Source: Acidobacteriota bacterium (GTDB taxonomy: Bacteria; Acidobacteriota; Thermoanaerobaculia; Multivoradales; JAHEKO01). From it: DNA of 47,703 nt. The position numbers were made by a program, and so were the translations under genes. The notes beneath the pieces are model-generated. The model was not told the DNA's origin. It saw nothing but the letters and a program-made list of their open reading frames with translations, and made no database searches. The stretch spans positions 1 to 47,703 of the forward strand of contig JAJCXP010000117.1 of assembly GCA_029263375.1 (NCBI GenBank), in the 5' to 3' direction. Shown in pieces: positions 8,411 through 17,865 of the stretch (position 1 is the stretch's first letter; each line of letters begins with the position of its first letter).

Positions 8411-8728
8411 ATGCGGCACATCGGCAAGTGGGCTTTCATTCTCGGCCTGGTCATCGCCGTTCTCGGGGGCATCGGGCTCGACCAGACCTGGTTCACCTGG
8501 ACCCTGGCCGTGCTTGGTCTGGTTGTCGGGTTCCTGAACGTCACCTCGGGCGAGACCCAGGGGTTCCTACTGGCGGCCATCGCGCTGATGCTGTCGGCCA
8601 ACGCCGTGCAGGAGATTCCGTACGTAGGTGACCGGGTGACGGTGATTCTGGGCAATGTCGTCGCCTTCATGGCCGCGGCCGTTGTGGTGGTGGCCCTCCG
8701 CGCCTTTTTCGACACCGCGAAAGACTGA
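8411..8728 (+). CDS. Small integral membrane protein, unknown function
   Basis: A 105-residue protein starting at ATG 8411 after AAGGGGGAC. It contains about four hydrophobic segments (around residues 7-23, 28-44, 50-66 and 78-97) joined by short loops, and a short hydrophilic C-terminus, so it is a polytopic inner-membrane protein. I recognise the general type (short multi-helix proteins of bacteria and archaea) but no function. The gene stands alone: the large secreted protein ends 79 bases upstream and the sigma factor begins 70 bases downstream beyond a 14-base palindrome. Confidence 0.7.
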   Translation: MRHIGKWAFILGLVIAVLGGIGLDQTWFTWTLAVLGLVVGFLNVTSGETQGFLLAAIALMLSANAVQEIPYVGDRVTVILGNVVAFMAAAVVVVALRAFFDTAKD

Positions 8729-8733
8729 CCGCT

Positions 8734-8747
8734 GGCCGGCGCCGGCC
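8734..8747. other. 14-base perfect GC palindrome
   Basis: GGCCGGCGCCGGCC lies six bases after the membrane-protein stop and upstream of the sigma-factor gene. It could be the stem of a terminator without a T-run or a 3'-stabilising hairpin. It is composed only of G and C, so chance is also possible in this genome. Confidence 0.25.
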
Positions 8748-8798
8748 GAAGGATTTGGTCATTCCCGGACCTCCTACAAGGTGGGAGAATAGTTACGA

Positions 8799-9404
8799 AT
8801 GGATCGCGGTAGCGACAGAGTTCTGGTAACACGGCTTCTAGCCGGTGAGGAACGTGCGTTCGAGCAGTTCTTCGAGGCGTACTTTCCGCGTCTGTACCGC
8901 TTCGCGCTCGCTCGTGTCGACCACAACCCCGATTGGGCGGAAGAGGTTGTTCAAGCGACGCTCACCAAGGTGATCCTGAAGCTCCACACGTTTCGCGGAG
9001 AAGCGGCGCTCTTCTCCTGGCTCTGCACCTTCTGCCGCCATCAGATCAGCGCCTTCTACCGGCAGCGCAAGCAGATGACCCACCAGGTGCGCCTGACCGA
9101 GGACGAGCCGGAGATCCTGGCCGCCCTCGAGTCCCTGTCCGCTTCGATGGACGGCGATCCCGACGAGCAGTACCAGCGCAAGGAGTTGGCGCGCCTGGTT
9201 CAAGTTACCCTCGATCATCTGCCTCCGCGCTACGGCGACGCGCTGGAGTGGAAGTACATACACGGAATGTCGGTCAAGGAGATCGCCGTGCTCCTCGACG
9301 TTGGCCCGAAAGCGGCGGAGTCGTTACTCACCCGTGCCCGTCAAGCATTTCGCGACGGCTTCGGCACGCTGGGCCGCAACCTTGCCGAGGCGAGGTTGGG
9401 ATAG
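8799..9404 (+). CDS. ECF-subfamily RNA polymerase sigma factor
   Basis: A 201-residue sigma-70 group 4 protein. Region 2 covers about residues 19-90 (FEQFFEAYFPRLYRFALARV ... AEEVVQATLTKV ... FSWLCTFCRHQISAFYRQRKQ). Region 4 covers about 135-190 (LDHLPPRYGDALEWKYIHGMSVKEIAVLLDVG, a helix-turn-helix). There is no region 3. GGTGGGAG precedes the ATG. It heads a tight four-gene set: the FecR-domain gene starts six bases after its stop, followed by a TPR gene and an STN-VWFA gene. In iron-type systems ECF sigma factors are controlled by FecR proteins that sense a TonB receptor. Here no TonB receptor is in the operon, so the input is probably different. Confidence 0.9.
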   Translation: MDRGSDRVLVTRLLAGEERAFEQFFEAYFPRLYRFALARVDHNPDWAEEVVQATLTKVILKLHTFRGEAALFSWLCTFCRHQISAFYRQRKQMTHQVRLTEDEPEILAALESLSASMDGDPDEQYQRKELARLVQVTLDHLPPRYGDALEWKYIHGMSVKEIAVLLDVGPKAAESLLTRARQAFRDGFGTLGRNLAEARLG

Positions 9405-9410
9405 AGAACC

Positions 9411-10436
9411 ATGACCAACGATCAGAATTTCACTCCTGAAGCATCTCCGGCGTCGGGCGACAACATCGGCCGCCTGCTGAGAATGGCCGGGCCGCGGCCG
9501 GTAGCTCCGCACGAGCGTGAGGAGCGGGTCAAGGAAGCTGTGCGCGCCCAGTGGCGGGCGGCCGTACGGGGTCGGCGCCAACGCGCCTGGCTCACGCGCG
9601 GTGGCTTCGCCCTTGCCGCCGCAGCTTCGCTGATCGTCGTGTTCGGGCTCCTGAACCGAGCGACCATCGCTCCGGAGCCGCTCTTCCAGGGGCCGGTCGG
9701 CCATCTCGAGACGGTCGTCGGAGCGGTCAAGCGGATCGATACTGCGGGCCGCGAGCAGCCGCTTCGAGTCGGCGACACGATCTCCGGCGGCGAGCTGATC
9801 GACACCGGAGTGATCGGTCGCGCTGCCGTTCGTCTGGCGTCGGGCTCGTCGCTGCGGCTCGATCACGGCACCCGCCTGCGCGGACTGACCGACTCGGTCG
9901 TGTCGCTCGAGGCGGGCGGCGTGTACCTCGACTCGGGCGGCGCCGGCACCTCGGGCACGGTTGAGATTCGCACTCGCTTCGGCAGCGTGCACGACATCGG
10001 AACCCAGTTCGAAGTTCGCCTCGACGACGAGGAGATCCGGGTGCGCGTTCGCGAGGGCGCGATCAACATCGACCGCGACGGCCAGCTCTACGACGCCGGT
10101 GTCGGCATGGAGCTCACGGTCGACGCGAGCGGTGAGTGGTCGCGACGCAGCGTGCCGGTGTTCGGGCCCGAGTGGGACTGGATCCTGGCGGTAGCTCCGG
10201 TGTTCGAGCTCGAGGGGCGCACGCTCGACGTGTTCCTGAGCTGGGTGTCACGCGAGACCGGCATTCAGCCGCGCTTCGTCGACGCGGAGGACGCCGAGGG
10301 TGCGCCTCAGGTGGTGCTGCACGGCTCGATCGAGGGCATGCGTCCGGACCAAGCGCTCGATGCCGTCTTGCCAACCTGCGGATTGGCGCATCGGCTCGAC
10401 GGCGGTATCGTAGTGATCCAGGCTGAGGGTCCCTGA
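9411..10436 (+). CDS. FecR-domain transmembrane anti-sigma/regulator with C-terminal STN-like domain
   Basis: 341 aa. An N-terminal cytoplasmic segment of about 60 residues is followed by one membrane helix (about 64-82, FALAAAASLIVVFGLL). A FecR beta domain spans about 90-215 (GAVRLASG-type core, ETVVGAVKRI, IRTRFGSVHDIGTQFEVRL, VRVREGAINI). The C-terminus (about 255-335, LEGRTLDVFLSWVSRETGI ... MRPDQALDAVLPTCGLAHRL) resembles an STN/DUF4974-type domain. It probably controls the sigma factor six bases upstream. The cytoplasmic N-terminus lacks an obvious zinc-binding anti-sigma motif. The periplasmic STN-like domain suggests contact with another STN-bearing protein, for example the VWFA protein of the same operon. 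Confidence 0.8.
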   Translation: MTNDQNFTPEASPASGDNIGRLLRMAGPRPVAPHEREERVKEAVRAQWRAAVRGRRQRAWLTRGGFALAAAASLIVVFGLLNRATIAPEPLFQGPVGHLETVVGAVKRIDTAGREQPLRVGDTISGGELIDTGVIGRAAVRLASGSSLRLDHGTRLRGLTDSVVSLEAGGVYLDSGGAGTSGTVEIRTRFGSVHDIGTQFEVRLDDEEIRVRVREGAINIDRDGQLYDAGVGMELTVDASGEWSRRSVPVFGPEWDWILAVAPVFELEGRTLDVFLSWVSRETGIQPRFVDAEDAEGAPQVVLHGSIEGMRPDQALDAVLPTCGLAHRLDGGIVVIQAEGP

Positions 10437-10458
10437 GCGATCCCGGCCCCTCCGGGAT

Positions 10459-11559
10459 ATGCGCTCGATAGGCCACCTGCTCGTACTCGCCCTGGTCACG
10501 TCACTGGTGGCGCCGGCTGCGGCCGCCCGCAAGCCGAACTTCAAGAAAAGCGACTTCAAGCTCGAGTATCGCGACACGCTGACAGACTACGCCCGCGGCG
10601 ACGCGCAGGGTGCGATCTCGAACCTGGTCGAGCTCGAGGCCCGGAATGCAGACAACGGCCACCTGGAGCCGCAGTGGAAGGCCAAGCTGTCGGTGGTTCG
10701 GGACCTGATCGGGGACAACCCCCATCTGCTGGTGCCGGTCAGCCAGTTCCACCAGAAGGCGTATCTCGCGCATCTCGAAGGCGGCTCCTACGCGCTCGCG
10801 GCCGCCTCGCGCTCGCTGACCATCGAGCTCGCCGAGATCTATGCCGAGCGGGTAAGGGGGACTCAGGGCGAGAAGCTGGCCAGCGCCGTCATGACCAGCC
10901 TGGCCGGCCACCTTCACGCCGCCTCCATGGACCCGACGGCCGCGGCACTCTATCGCCGTGCGATCGAAGTCGACCCGGAGAGCGTCGCCGCGCTCCTCGG
11001 TCTGGTCGGGATCCTCGAACGGCACGGCGAGTACGAGGAGGCACTGCCGTTCCTGAGACGGATCCACCGGATCGTCCCCACCGATCCTGAGAGCCGCCTG
11101 CGGATGGCGATTCAGCTGATCCGACTCGAACAGCACCTTGAGGGTGAGCAGATGCTCCGGAGCTTGACAGATGAGCGCGTCCGGGAGCCGCGCTGGGTCT
11201 TTTCGCTCGCCTACCAGGAGCTAGCGCGGCGCTTGGTGGATCGGGAAGAGTTCACCGAGGCGGTCAACCTACTCGACGCCGGCGCCCGGGCACTGCCCGG
11301 CGACCCGACTCTGCCGATACTGCAGGCCTACGCCAGCGACCGAGCCGGTCGGCCTTCGAGCAAGACCAAGCTGGCCGAAGCGCTGTACGAGAGCGCCGCT
11401 GCGGGCCTCGAATCGCCGCGCTACCGCTACAGTCAGATGCCGCGCCGGGCGCTGGAGGAGGTCCGCGTCACGCTCGAGGACGAGACCAGCGCGCAGCTGC
11501 CGACGCTCGCCGAAGCGCTCGGCGTGCGGTCGGTCCTGGCTTCGAAAGGGGTCGAGTGA
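10459..11559 (+). CDS. Exported TPR-repeat protein
   Basis: 366 aa with an N-terminal signal peptide (LLVLALVTSLVAPAAAA). The body is helical with TPR-like units, clearest around residues 150-240 (AALYRRAIEVDPESVAALLGLVGILERHGEYEEALPFLRRI and the next repeat). It starts 22 bases after the FecR gene, and its stop TGA overlaps the GTG start of the next gene (GTGA), so translation is coupled. It is probably a periplasmic scaffold working with the FecR and VWFA proteins. No enzymatic motif is seen. Confidence 0.75.
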   Translation: MRSIGHLLVLALVTSLVAPAAAARKPNFKKSDFKLEYRDTLTDYARGDAQGAISNLVELEARNADNGHLEPQWKAKLSVVRDLIGDNPHLLVPVSQFHQKAYLAHLEGGSYALAAASRSLTIELAEIYAERVRGTQGEKLASAVMTSLAGHLHAASMDPTAAALYRRAIEVDPESVAALLGLVGILERHGEYEEALPFLRRIHRIVPTDPESRLRMAIQLIRLEQHLEGEQMLRSLTDERVREPRWVFSLAYQELARRLVDREEFTEAVNLLDAGARALPGDPTLPILQAYASDRAGRPSSKTKLAEALYESAAAGLESPRYRYSQMPRRALEEVRVTLEDETSAQLPTLAEALGVRSVLASKGVE

Positions 11560-12968
11560 GGGGCGTTCGCACCGCTCTGGCAGTAGCGGTCGGAGTGCTC
11601 GGGCTGGTGGCAGCTGGCGGTGCGATCGAGGCGCCGGAAGAGCCGCCTCACTTTCTCGGACGGTCGCTGGAGGACGCGCTGGCCGAGATGCAGCAGCGAG
11701 GCCTCGGAGTGATCTACAGCAGCGACCTGGTCAAGCCCGAGATGCGGGTGCGCGACGAACCGAGCGCCACGTCACTCCACCGGATGCTCGATCAGCTGCT
11801 GGCGCCGCACGGGTTGAGGGCACAGGTGGGACCGCGGGGGGCGGTGCTGGTGGTTCTGCGCGAGGCCGAGCCGATCCTGGTCGCCATCGAGCAGCCGAGC
11901 CCGTTTCAATCGATCTTCGGCAGCGTCGAGATCAAAGCGCTGGTGATGACCGAAGAGCCGATTCGGCAGGTCGACTTCTATGTCGACGACCAGCTCGCCG
12001 GTTCGCTTCAGCGCTCGCCATTCCATCTCACGGTAGCGGTCGGTGAGTCGAACTCCGATCGAGAGTTCCGGGTCGAGGCGTTCGGCCGCTGGGGTGGCTA
12101 CGGCGAGTCCTCGGTCGCTACCCGCCGGGTCGAGATCGAAGACGAGTTCGAGGTCGCGCTCAAGCAGCTGTTCGTGACCGTCGACCGCGGCAACCGGCCG
12201 GTCGCCGACCTCCGTCGCGAGGACTTCACCGTCTTTGACGGTGGCGTGCGCCAGCAGCTGGTGACCTTCGAGCGCGGCGACGTGCCGATCACCGCGGTCG
12301 TCCTGCTCGACGCGTCAGCGAGCATGAAAGGGCGCTACCTGGAGGCGGCGATGACCGGCTCGCACGCCTTCCTGAGCACCATGGGCCAGCTCGACGAAGC
12401 GATGGTGATGCTGTTCGCGGACCGGGCCCTGGCAGTGACGCCGTTCTCGGGCGAGGCAGCGGTCCTGGCTCGCCAGCTCGAGGGTGTGTTCGCGGCCGGC
12501 GGCACGGCGCTCAACGATCACCTCTACGCCAGTCTGCGGCTTCTCGATCGCGCCCAGGGACGGCGGGTCGTGGTGTTGCTCTCGGACGGCTCCGACGTAC
12601 TCAGCGCGCTGCGCATGCGCGACGTTCTCTGGAAGGTGCAGCGAAGCGATGCGCTGATCTACTGGATCCGCCTGCAGGACAAGCTGCAGGAGTTCTCTTC
12701 GGCGTGGCGTGACTTTCGCGCCAATCGTGAAGAGTGGAAAGGGCTCGAAAGCGCCGTGCGCGAGAGCGGCGGCGAGGTGCGCTATCTCTCCGAGACCGAA
12801 GGGATCCAGTCCGCGTTCGAGCAGATCATGGCTGAGCTCCGTGGCCAGTACGTGCTCGGCTATTACCCGAGCAAGCTGCGCGCCGACGGCTCCTGGCGGC
12901 CCGTCAAGGTGAAGGTGGATCAGCCGCTGGTCAAGGTTCGGTTCCGGTCCGGGTACGTCGACCAATAG
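11556..12968 (+). CDS. Exported VWFA-related protein with N-terminal STN-like domain
   Basis: 470 aa from a GTG that overlaps the upstream stop (GTGA). After a signal peptide (about residues 1-23) there is an STN-like segment (about 32-105, LGRSLEDALAEMQQRGLGVIYSSDLV ... SLHRMLDQLLAPHGL). A beta domain follows, then a V-x-D-x-x-G-x-x-V-x-D-L-x-x-E-D-F-x-V-x-D-x-G block typical of Acidobacterial VWFA-related proteins, and a VWA domain (about 245-450) with an intact MIDAS (DASAS, Thr in GGTALND, Asp in LLSDGSD). It likely binds a partner protein through a metal ion in the periplasm. The paired STN-like domains here and in the FecR protein suggest that the two operate in one signalling or secretin/TonB-type interface. 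Confidence 0.85.
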   Translation: MRGVRTALAVAVGVLGLVAAGGAIEAPEEPPHFLGRSLEDALAEMQQRGLGVIYSSDLVKPEMRVRDEPSATSLHRMLDQLLAPHGLRAQVGPRGAVLVVLREAEPILVAIEQPSPFQSIFGSVEIKALVMTEEPIRQVDFYVDDQLAGSLQRSPFHLTVAVGESNSDREFRVEAFGRWGGYGESSVATRRVEIEDEFEVALKQLFVTVDRGNRPVADLRREDFTVFDGGVRQQLVTFERGDVPITAVVLLDASASMKGRYLEAAMTGSHAFLSTMGQLDEAMVMLFADRALAVTPFSGEAAVLARQLEGVFAAGGTALNDHLYASLRLLDRAQGRRVVVLLSDGSDVLSALRMRDVLWKVQRSDALIYWIRLQDKLQEFSSAWRDFRANREEWKGLESAVRESGGEVRYLSETEGIQSAFEQIMAELRGQYVLGYYPSKLRADGSWRPVKVKVDQPLVKVRFRSGYVDQ

Positions 12969-13020
12969 AGACCCGGCGCCGGGCCGATGGCTGGGGCTGC
13001 AGCCGGTATACTCGCTTCGT

Positions 13021-13103
13021 CGCACGGGGCGCGCACGGCTCCTGCCGAGCGCTGAGACGCACCCGTTGAACCTGATCCGGTTCGCACCGGCGTAGGGAAT
13101 GCG
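13021..13103 (+). promoter_or_regulatory. TPP riboswitch (THI element)
   Basis: The conserved parts are present in order: CACGGGGCGC (start of the THI box), GCGCTGAGACGC (CUGAGA pyrimidine-sensor bulge), ACCCGTTGAACCTGATC (ACCC-x-UUGAACCUGAUC), CCGGTTCGCACCGG (P4/P5-side hairpin) and GCGTAGGGAATGCG. P1 closes between CGCA at 13021 and TGCG at 13100. It lies 38 bases upstream of the thiC start. The ribosome-binding site (AGGAGG at 13128-13133) lies close downstream, which favours translational control by thiamine pyrophosphate. Confidence 0.95.
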
Positions 13104-13141
13104 CTTCCCACCGGTCGAGCCATGGCGAGGAGGCCTTGGCC

Positions 13142-14965
13142 ATGACCACCACCCGACCCGAACGCTCCAGCTTCACCTTCGATCCGCCGACCACCGGCGC
13201 CCATAACCCGTCGAGCCACGCCGCGGGCACCTCGCCGGGTTCGTTCGCAAGGGCTGCGGACGTCGGTGGGCCCCTGAGCTACGCCTCGCCCGACACTCCC
13301 GGGATGCCTGCGCCTTCCCCGCACACGGCGTGGGACTTCCTTCCCGACGGCTGGACGATCGAGGAGGATCCCGCCGGCTGCCGAGGTCATAACCAGGGCG
13401 AGCGGCCGATTCGCGCCGTGCCGTCCGAGCCCGATTTCAATCCCGTCACCCAGCTCGAGAGCGCGCGGCTCGGGATCGTCACGCCGGAGATGAGCCGGGT
13501 CGCCGAGCGCGAGCCGCATCTGACCGCCGAGCAGATCCGCGACGAAGTCGCCGCCGGGCGCATGATCATTCCCGCCAACCGGAACCACTTGCGCCATGCA
13601 CTCGACCCGATGGCGATCGGGCGCGCGAGCTCGACCAAGATCAACGCCAACATGGGTGCATCGCCGGTGTCGTCGGGGACCGACGACGAGGTGGAGAAGC
13701 TCCGGTGGGCCGAGAAGTGGGGCGCCGACACGGTGATGGATCTCTCGACCGGCGGCGATCTCGATGCCTGCCGCGAGGCGATTCTTCAGAACTCGACAGT
13801 GCCGATCGGTACCGTGCCGATCTACTCGATGATCATCGGCCGCCGGCTGGAGGATCTCGACGACCAGGTCATCCTCCAGACCCTCGAGCACCAGGCGCAA
13901 CAGGGGGTCGACTACTTCACGATCCACGCCGGTGTTCTGCACGTGCACCTGCCGCTGATCAAGGACCGGCTGATCGGTATTGTGTCGCGTGGCGGCTCGC
14001 TGCTCGCCAAGTGGATGCTCGACCACGACGCCGAGAATCCGATGTACATGCTCTGGGACGACATCTGCCGGCTCATGCGCCGCCACGACGTGTCGTTCTC
14101 GATCGGTGACGGCCTGCGTCCCGGCGGACTCGCCGACGCGACCGACCGGGCGCAGCTCGCCGAGCTCGACACCATCGGCGAGCTGACCGAGCGCGCCTGG
14201 CGCCACGGCGTCCAGGTGATGGTCGAAGGCCCGGGCCACGTGCCGTTCGACCAGATCGAGTACAACATGAAGCTCCAGCGCACGCTCTGCCACGGCGCGC
14301 CGTTCTACGTCCTCGGCCCGCTGGTCACCGACGTCTTCCCGGGCTACGACCACATCACCTCGTCGATCGGCGCGACTGCCGCCGGCTACCACGGCGCTTC
14401 GATGCTCTGCTACGTGACGCCCAAGGAACACCTCGGCCTGCCGAAGAAGGACGACGTCAAGCAGGGCTGCGTCGCCTACAAGATCGCCGCCCACGCCGCC
14501 GACGTCGCGCTCGGTATCCCCGGCAGCCGCGACTGGGACGACGAGCTGACGAAGGCGAGAGCCGCGCTCAACTGGGAGAAGCACTTCGAGCTCTCTTTCG
14601 ATCCCGACCTGGCGCGCGCGTTCCACGACGAGGATCTCGACGTCGACACCGATTTCTGCGCGATGTGCGGCCACGACTGGTGCAGTGTCAGGATCTCGAA
14701 GGAGATCCAGGAGTTCGCCTCGGGCAAGGACGAGTCGTATTCCTGGGACAAAGCGACGCTTTCCGCGGCGTTGACGCCGGAGCAGCAGCAGATCCTCGAG
14801 CAGCGCGGCGTGCTGTCGCCCGACGAGATCCACCGGCTGGCGGCCAAGACGCGCGGTGCGGTGGTCGAGGACGCCGACGACAAGGCGTCGTGTCACAGCG
14901 ATTTTGTCGACGATGCCGGTGCGCAGCGGATCCAGTCGGAGAAGCTGGTGCAGCTCGGGGGGTAG
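13142..14965 (+). CDS. thiC: Phosphomethylpyrimidine synthase ThiC
   Basis: 607 aa. ThiC is the radical-SAM enzyme that rearranges 5-aminoimidazole ribotide into HMP-phosphate, the pyrimidine half of thiamine. The body is highly family-like ([70 protein letters not shown]). The C-terminal [4Fe-4S] motif C-x2-C-x4-C is CAMCGHDWC at residues 506-514. The ATG at 13142 has AGGAGG eight bases upstream; a TTG two codons earlier is less likely. Expression is under the TPP riboswitch just upstream. thiG is in the same window 12 kb away on the other strand, so thiamine genes are scattered. Confidence 0.97.
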   Translation: MTTTRPERSSFTFDPPTTGAHNPSSHAAGTSPGSFARAADVGGPLSYASPDTPGMPAPSPHTAWDFLPDGWTIEEDPAGCRGHNQGERPIRAVPSEPDFNPVTQLESARLGIVTPEMSRVAEREPHLTAEQIRDEVAAGRMIIPANRNHLRHALDPMAIGRASSTKINANMGASPVSSGTDDEVEKLRWAEKWGADTVMDLSTGGDLDACREAILQNSTVPIGTVPIYSMIIGRRLEDLDDQVILQTLEHQAQQGVDYFTIHAGVLHVHLPLIKDRLIGIVSRGGSLLAKWMLDHDAENPMYMLWDDICRLMRRHDVSFSIGDGLRPGGLADATDRAQLAELDTIGELTERAWRHGVQVMVEGPGHVPFDQIEYNMKLQRTLCHGAPFYVLGPLVTDVFPGYDHITSSIGATAAGYHGASMLCYVTPKEHLGLPKKDDVKQGCVAYKIAAHAADVALGIPGSRDWDDELTKARAALNWEKHFELSFDPDLARAFHDEDLDVDTDFCAMCGHDWCSVRISKEIQEFASGKDESYSWDKATLSAALTPEQQQILEQRGVLSPDEIHRLAAKTRGAVVEDADDKASCHSDFVDDAGAQRIQSEKLVQLGG

Positions 14966-14975
14966 AGTGCACTAG

Positions 14976-17852
14976 ATGACGAGCAGTCGTCCCGGCTTCG
15001 AGAAGGTCGCCGAGGTTTTCGAACAGGTCTGCGAGCTCTCCGGAGAGGCTCGACAGAGGGCACTGGACGCCGCCGCCGGCGACGACGAGGCGCTCAAGAG
15101 GGAAGTTGTCGCGCTGCTCGAGCGCCACGACATGACGGCCGCGCTGCCGTCGCCGCCACCGCTCACCCACCCACCCGACGACGCACCCCGATCGGTGGTC
15201 GAGAACGAGCCACCGCCCAAGGAGGTCGGCAGCTACCGCATCCTGGAGCGGATCGCGGACGGCGGCATGGGCAGCGTCTTTCTGGCTGAGCAGCGCGAGC
15301 CGATGCGGCGCCGGGTCGCTCTCAAGCTTCTCAAGCCCGGGATGGACTCGCGCGAGGTGATCGTCCGTTTCGAAGCGGAGCGGCAGGCCCTGGCGCTCAT
15401 GGATCACCCGAACATCGCCCGTATCTTCGAGGGTGGCATGACCGACGAGGGGCGGCCGTTCTTCGCCATGGAGTACGTGCCCGGCAAGCCGATCACCACC
15501 TACTGCGACCGGAATCGCCTGTCGCTGGAGGACCGGCTGCGGATTTTCTCCAAAGTGTGCGGGGCCGTCCAGCACGCGCATCAGAAGGGCGTCGTGCACC
15601 GCGATCTCAAGCCTTCCAACGTCCTGGTCACCGAGGACGACGGGACGCCCGAGCCCAAGGTGATCGACTTCGGCATCGCCAAAGCGGTCGGTGCGCGGCT
15701 CAGTGACGCGACTCTCTTCACGACGCACGGCTTCGTGGTCGGCACGCCCGAGTACATGAGCCCGGAGCAGGCGCGCGGCGACGTGATCGACATCGACACC
15801 CGTAGCGACGTCTACTCGCTCGGCGTGCTCCTCTACGAGCTCCTGGTCGGGAGCCTTCCCTTTAGCAGGGACACCTTGCGTGACGCCGGTATCGCGGAGG
15901 CGCTGCGCGTACTCCAGGAAGAGGAGCCGCCGCGACCGAGCAGCCGGCTGACCACGTTCACCGAGGAGCGCCGCCGGAGTGTCGCCGACGAGCGACTGAC
16001 AACGGAAGCCGGGATACGGCGCGAGCTCAGTCGGGATCTCGACTGGGTCGTCCTCCGGGCACTCGAGAAGGAGCGCGAGCGCCGCTATCCGTCGGCGTCC
16101 GAGCTCGCGGCCGAGATCGACCGCTACCTCGCCGGCGAGCCGATCCAGGCGGGTCCGCCTTCGGTGCGCTACCGGCTCGGCAAGTTCGTCCGACGGCACC
16201 GACTCGAAGTCGCCGCGGGCCTGCTCCTGGTCACCGTGCTGGCCGCGTCCGCGATCACGGTGGGTCTCCAGGCGCGCCGGCTGCGGGGCGCCCTGGACGA
16301 GTCCCGCCAGCAGACCCAGCGGGCAGAGAGGGTGTCCGAGCTGCTGGTGGACGCCTTTCAGGATGCCGATCCGGTCAGGCGCACCGTGGATCGCGAAGTG
16401 ACCGCGCGCGAAGTCCTCGAGCGTGGCGCCGAGCGCCTCAGCGGCCAGGAGCTCGCCGACGACCTCCGCGCGTCGCTCGCAGGTTCGATGGCGTCCGCGT
16501 TTCTGGGGCTCAACGATCCGGCCAAGGCCAAAGCGCTCGCCGACTCGTCCCTCGCGGCGGCCGAGCGATCCGGAGGCGAAGAGCTCGCATCCGCTCTGAT
16601 CCTGAGCGCGCGGGTCGCACGGTCCGAGTCGCGCTTCGCGGATGCCGTCGAGCATTCGCGCCGCGCGGTCGCTCATGCGGACGCGGCCGGGCTCCGGGCC
16701 GAGACCAGGATCCGCGCGCGACAGGCGCTGGCCACGGATCTGCACCAGGCGGGCGACTTCGCCGAGGCCGAGGAGGTCGTGGCCGTGGCGGACGCGCTCG
16801 CCGCCGAGAGTTCGGACCTCGACGATCTGCTGCTCGCCGACCTACGTCTCATCCAGGCGCAGAACGCCCTGTCTCTGGCTGAGTACGAGCGCTCCCTGGA
16901 GCTGGGCCGGAAGGCGCTCGACCGGATGACCCTCGCCTCGGGCAACCCCATCCACTGGTCACGGGCCCGACGGTTGATGGCGGTGTCGCTCTACGAGCTC
17001 GGGCGCCTCGAAGAGGCCATCGAGGTCGATGCGGAGTCGTACGCGATCGCCCGCGAGCGACTCGGACAGGAGCACCCGATCACGCGCGCAGTGCGGGACA
17101 ACTGGGCCATGCGCCTCCACTTCAGTGGCCAGGGGCGCCGAGCGCTGGAGCTCTTCGACGAGGGCATCGCCACCTCGCGGAGGATCGATCCGGGTGGCCC
17201 GAATCTCCCGAGCCAGCTCAACAACTTCGGGATCATCCAGCAGGGTCTGGACATGCTCGACGAAGCCGAAGGCACCTTTCGCGAGGCCTTGGAGCTGCAG
17301 ATCGCGATCGTCGGTCTCGATCATCCCAATCCCGGCTACCACCAGATGAACCTGGCGCGGGTGCTGCACGACCAGGGTCGGTTCGCGGAGGCGGAGACGA
17401 ACTATCTGGGCGCGCTCGAGCTCTGGGGACGGCTACTACCTCCTGGACACACGCTGCTCGGCAACGCCGAGATCTGGTACGGCGGCCTGCTGGCTGAGAC
17501 GGGGCGCGCCGCTGAGGGCCGTCCGAGAATCGAGAAGGGGCTCGCCACGCGCGATGCCGATCGGGGCGCCGAGGATTGGCAGACCGCCGAGGCTAGATCG
17601 TGGCTGGGGGTAGCGCTGGCCGAGTTGGGCGCGCTGGAGCGAGCCCAAAAGCTGCTCGTAGATGCATATCCGGTGATCCTCGAGGAGCGCGGCGAGGAGT
17701 GGCGGCGGACCCGCTGGGCGCTGCAGCGGATCCTGGCCTTCTACGACCTCACCGGGGACACCGGCGAACTCCGTCGCTGGAGCGACGAGTTTCGTAGGCT
17801 CTACGGAGAGCCCGAGCCGATCGACCGCGACCGCCGTTGGGGCGTGGTCTGA
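14976..17852 (+). CDS. Ser/Thr protein kinase with membrane helix and C-terminal TPR region
   Basis: 958 aa. After an N-terminal segment of about 80 residues, a Hanks-type kinase domain spans about residues 84-370: glycine loop (IADGGMGSVF), VALKLL lysine, HRDLKPSN catalytic loop, DFG and an activation segment ending GTPEYMSPEQA. A membrane helix (about 410-433, LEVAAGLLLVTVLAASAITVGL) separates it from a long TPR-like helical region, probably outside the cytoplasm. This PknB-with-TPR design is very common in Acidobacteriota and is usually found next to an ECF sigma gene of the type at 19412. Here two genes for secreted Cys-rich proteins lie between kinase and sigma factor. It starts ten bases after thiC, so it may be read through from that transcript, but the functions are unrelated. 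Confidence 0.92.
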   Translation: MTSSRPGFEKVAEVFEQVCELSGEARQRALDAAAGDDEALKREVVALLERHDMTAALPSPPPLTHPPDDAPRSVVENEPPPKEVGSYRILERIADGGMGSVFLAEQREPMRRRVALKLLKPGMDSREVIVRFEAERQALALMDHPNIARIFEGGMTDEGRPFFAMEYVPGKPITTYCDRNRLSLEDRLRIFSKVCGAVQHAHQKGVVHRDLKPSNVLVTEDDGTPEPKVIDFGIAKAVGARLSDATLFTTHGFVVGTPEYMSPEQARGDVIDIDTRSDVYSLGVLLYELLVGSLPFSRDTLRDAGIAEALRVLQEEEPPRPSSRLTTFTEERRRSVADERLTTEAGIRRELSRDLDWVVLRALEKERERRYPSASELAAEIDRYLAGEPIQAGPPSVRYRLGKFVRRHRLEVAAGLLLVTVLAASAITVGLQARRLRGALDESRQQTQRAERVSELLVDAFQDADPVRRTVDREVTAREVLERGAERLSGQELADDLRASLAGSMASAFLGLNDPAKAKALADSSLAAAERSGGEELASALILSARVARSESRFADAVEHSRRAVAHADAAGLRAETRIRARQALATDLHQAGDFAEAEEVVAVADALAAESSDLDDLLLADLRLIQAQNALSLAEYERSLELGRKALDRMTLASGNPIHWSRARRLMAVSLYELGRLEEAIEVDAESYAIARERLGQEHPITRAVRDNWAMRLHFSGQGRRALELFDEGIATSRRIDPGGPNLPSQLNNFGIIQQGLDMLDEAEGTFREALELQIAIVGLDHPNPGYHQMNLARVLHDQGRFAEAETNYLGALELWGRLLPPGHTLLGNAEIWYGGLLAETGRAAEGRPRIEKGLATRDADRGAEDWQTAEARSWLGVALAELGALERAQKLLVDAYPVILEERGEEWRRTRWALQRILAFYDLTGDTGELRRWSDEFRRLYGEPEPIDRDRRWGVV

Positions 17853-17865
17853 GCCGCCGAGACTG

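Noticed and set aside
12920-14896. Long open frame of 658 codons on the minus strand opposite thiC
   Set aside because: It lies antisense to an unmistakable thiC, has a composition typical of the complement of GC-rich coding DNA (many His, Arg, Asp, Val) and no family-like motifs.
14688-16745. Open frame of 685 codons on the minus strand opposite the thiC end and the Ser/Thr kinase
   Set aside because: Antisense to conserved kinase motifs and with low-complexity composition; a shadow of third-position GC.
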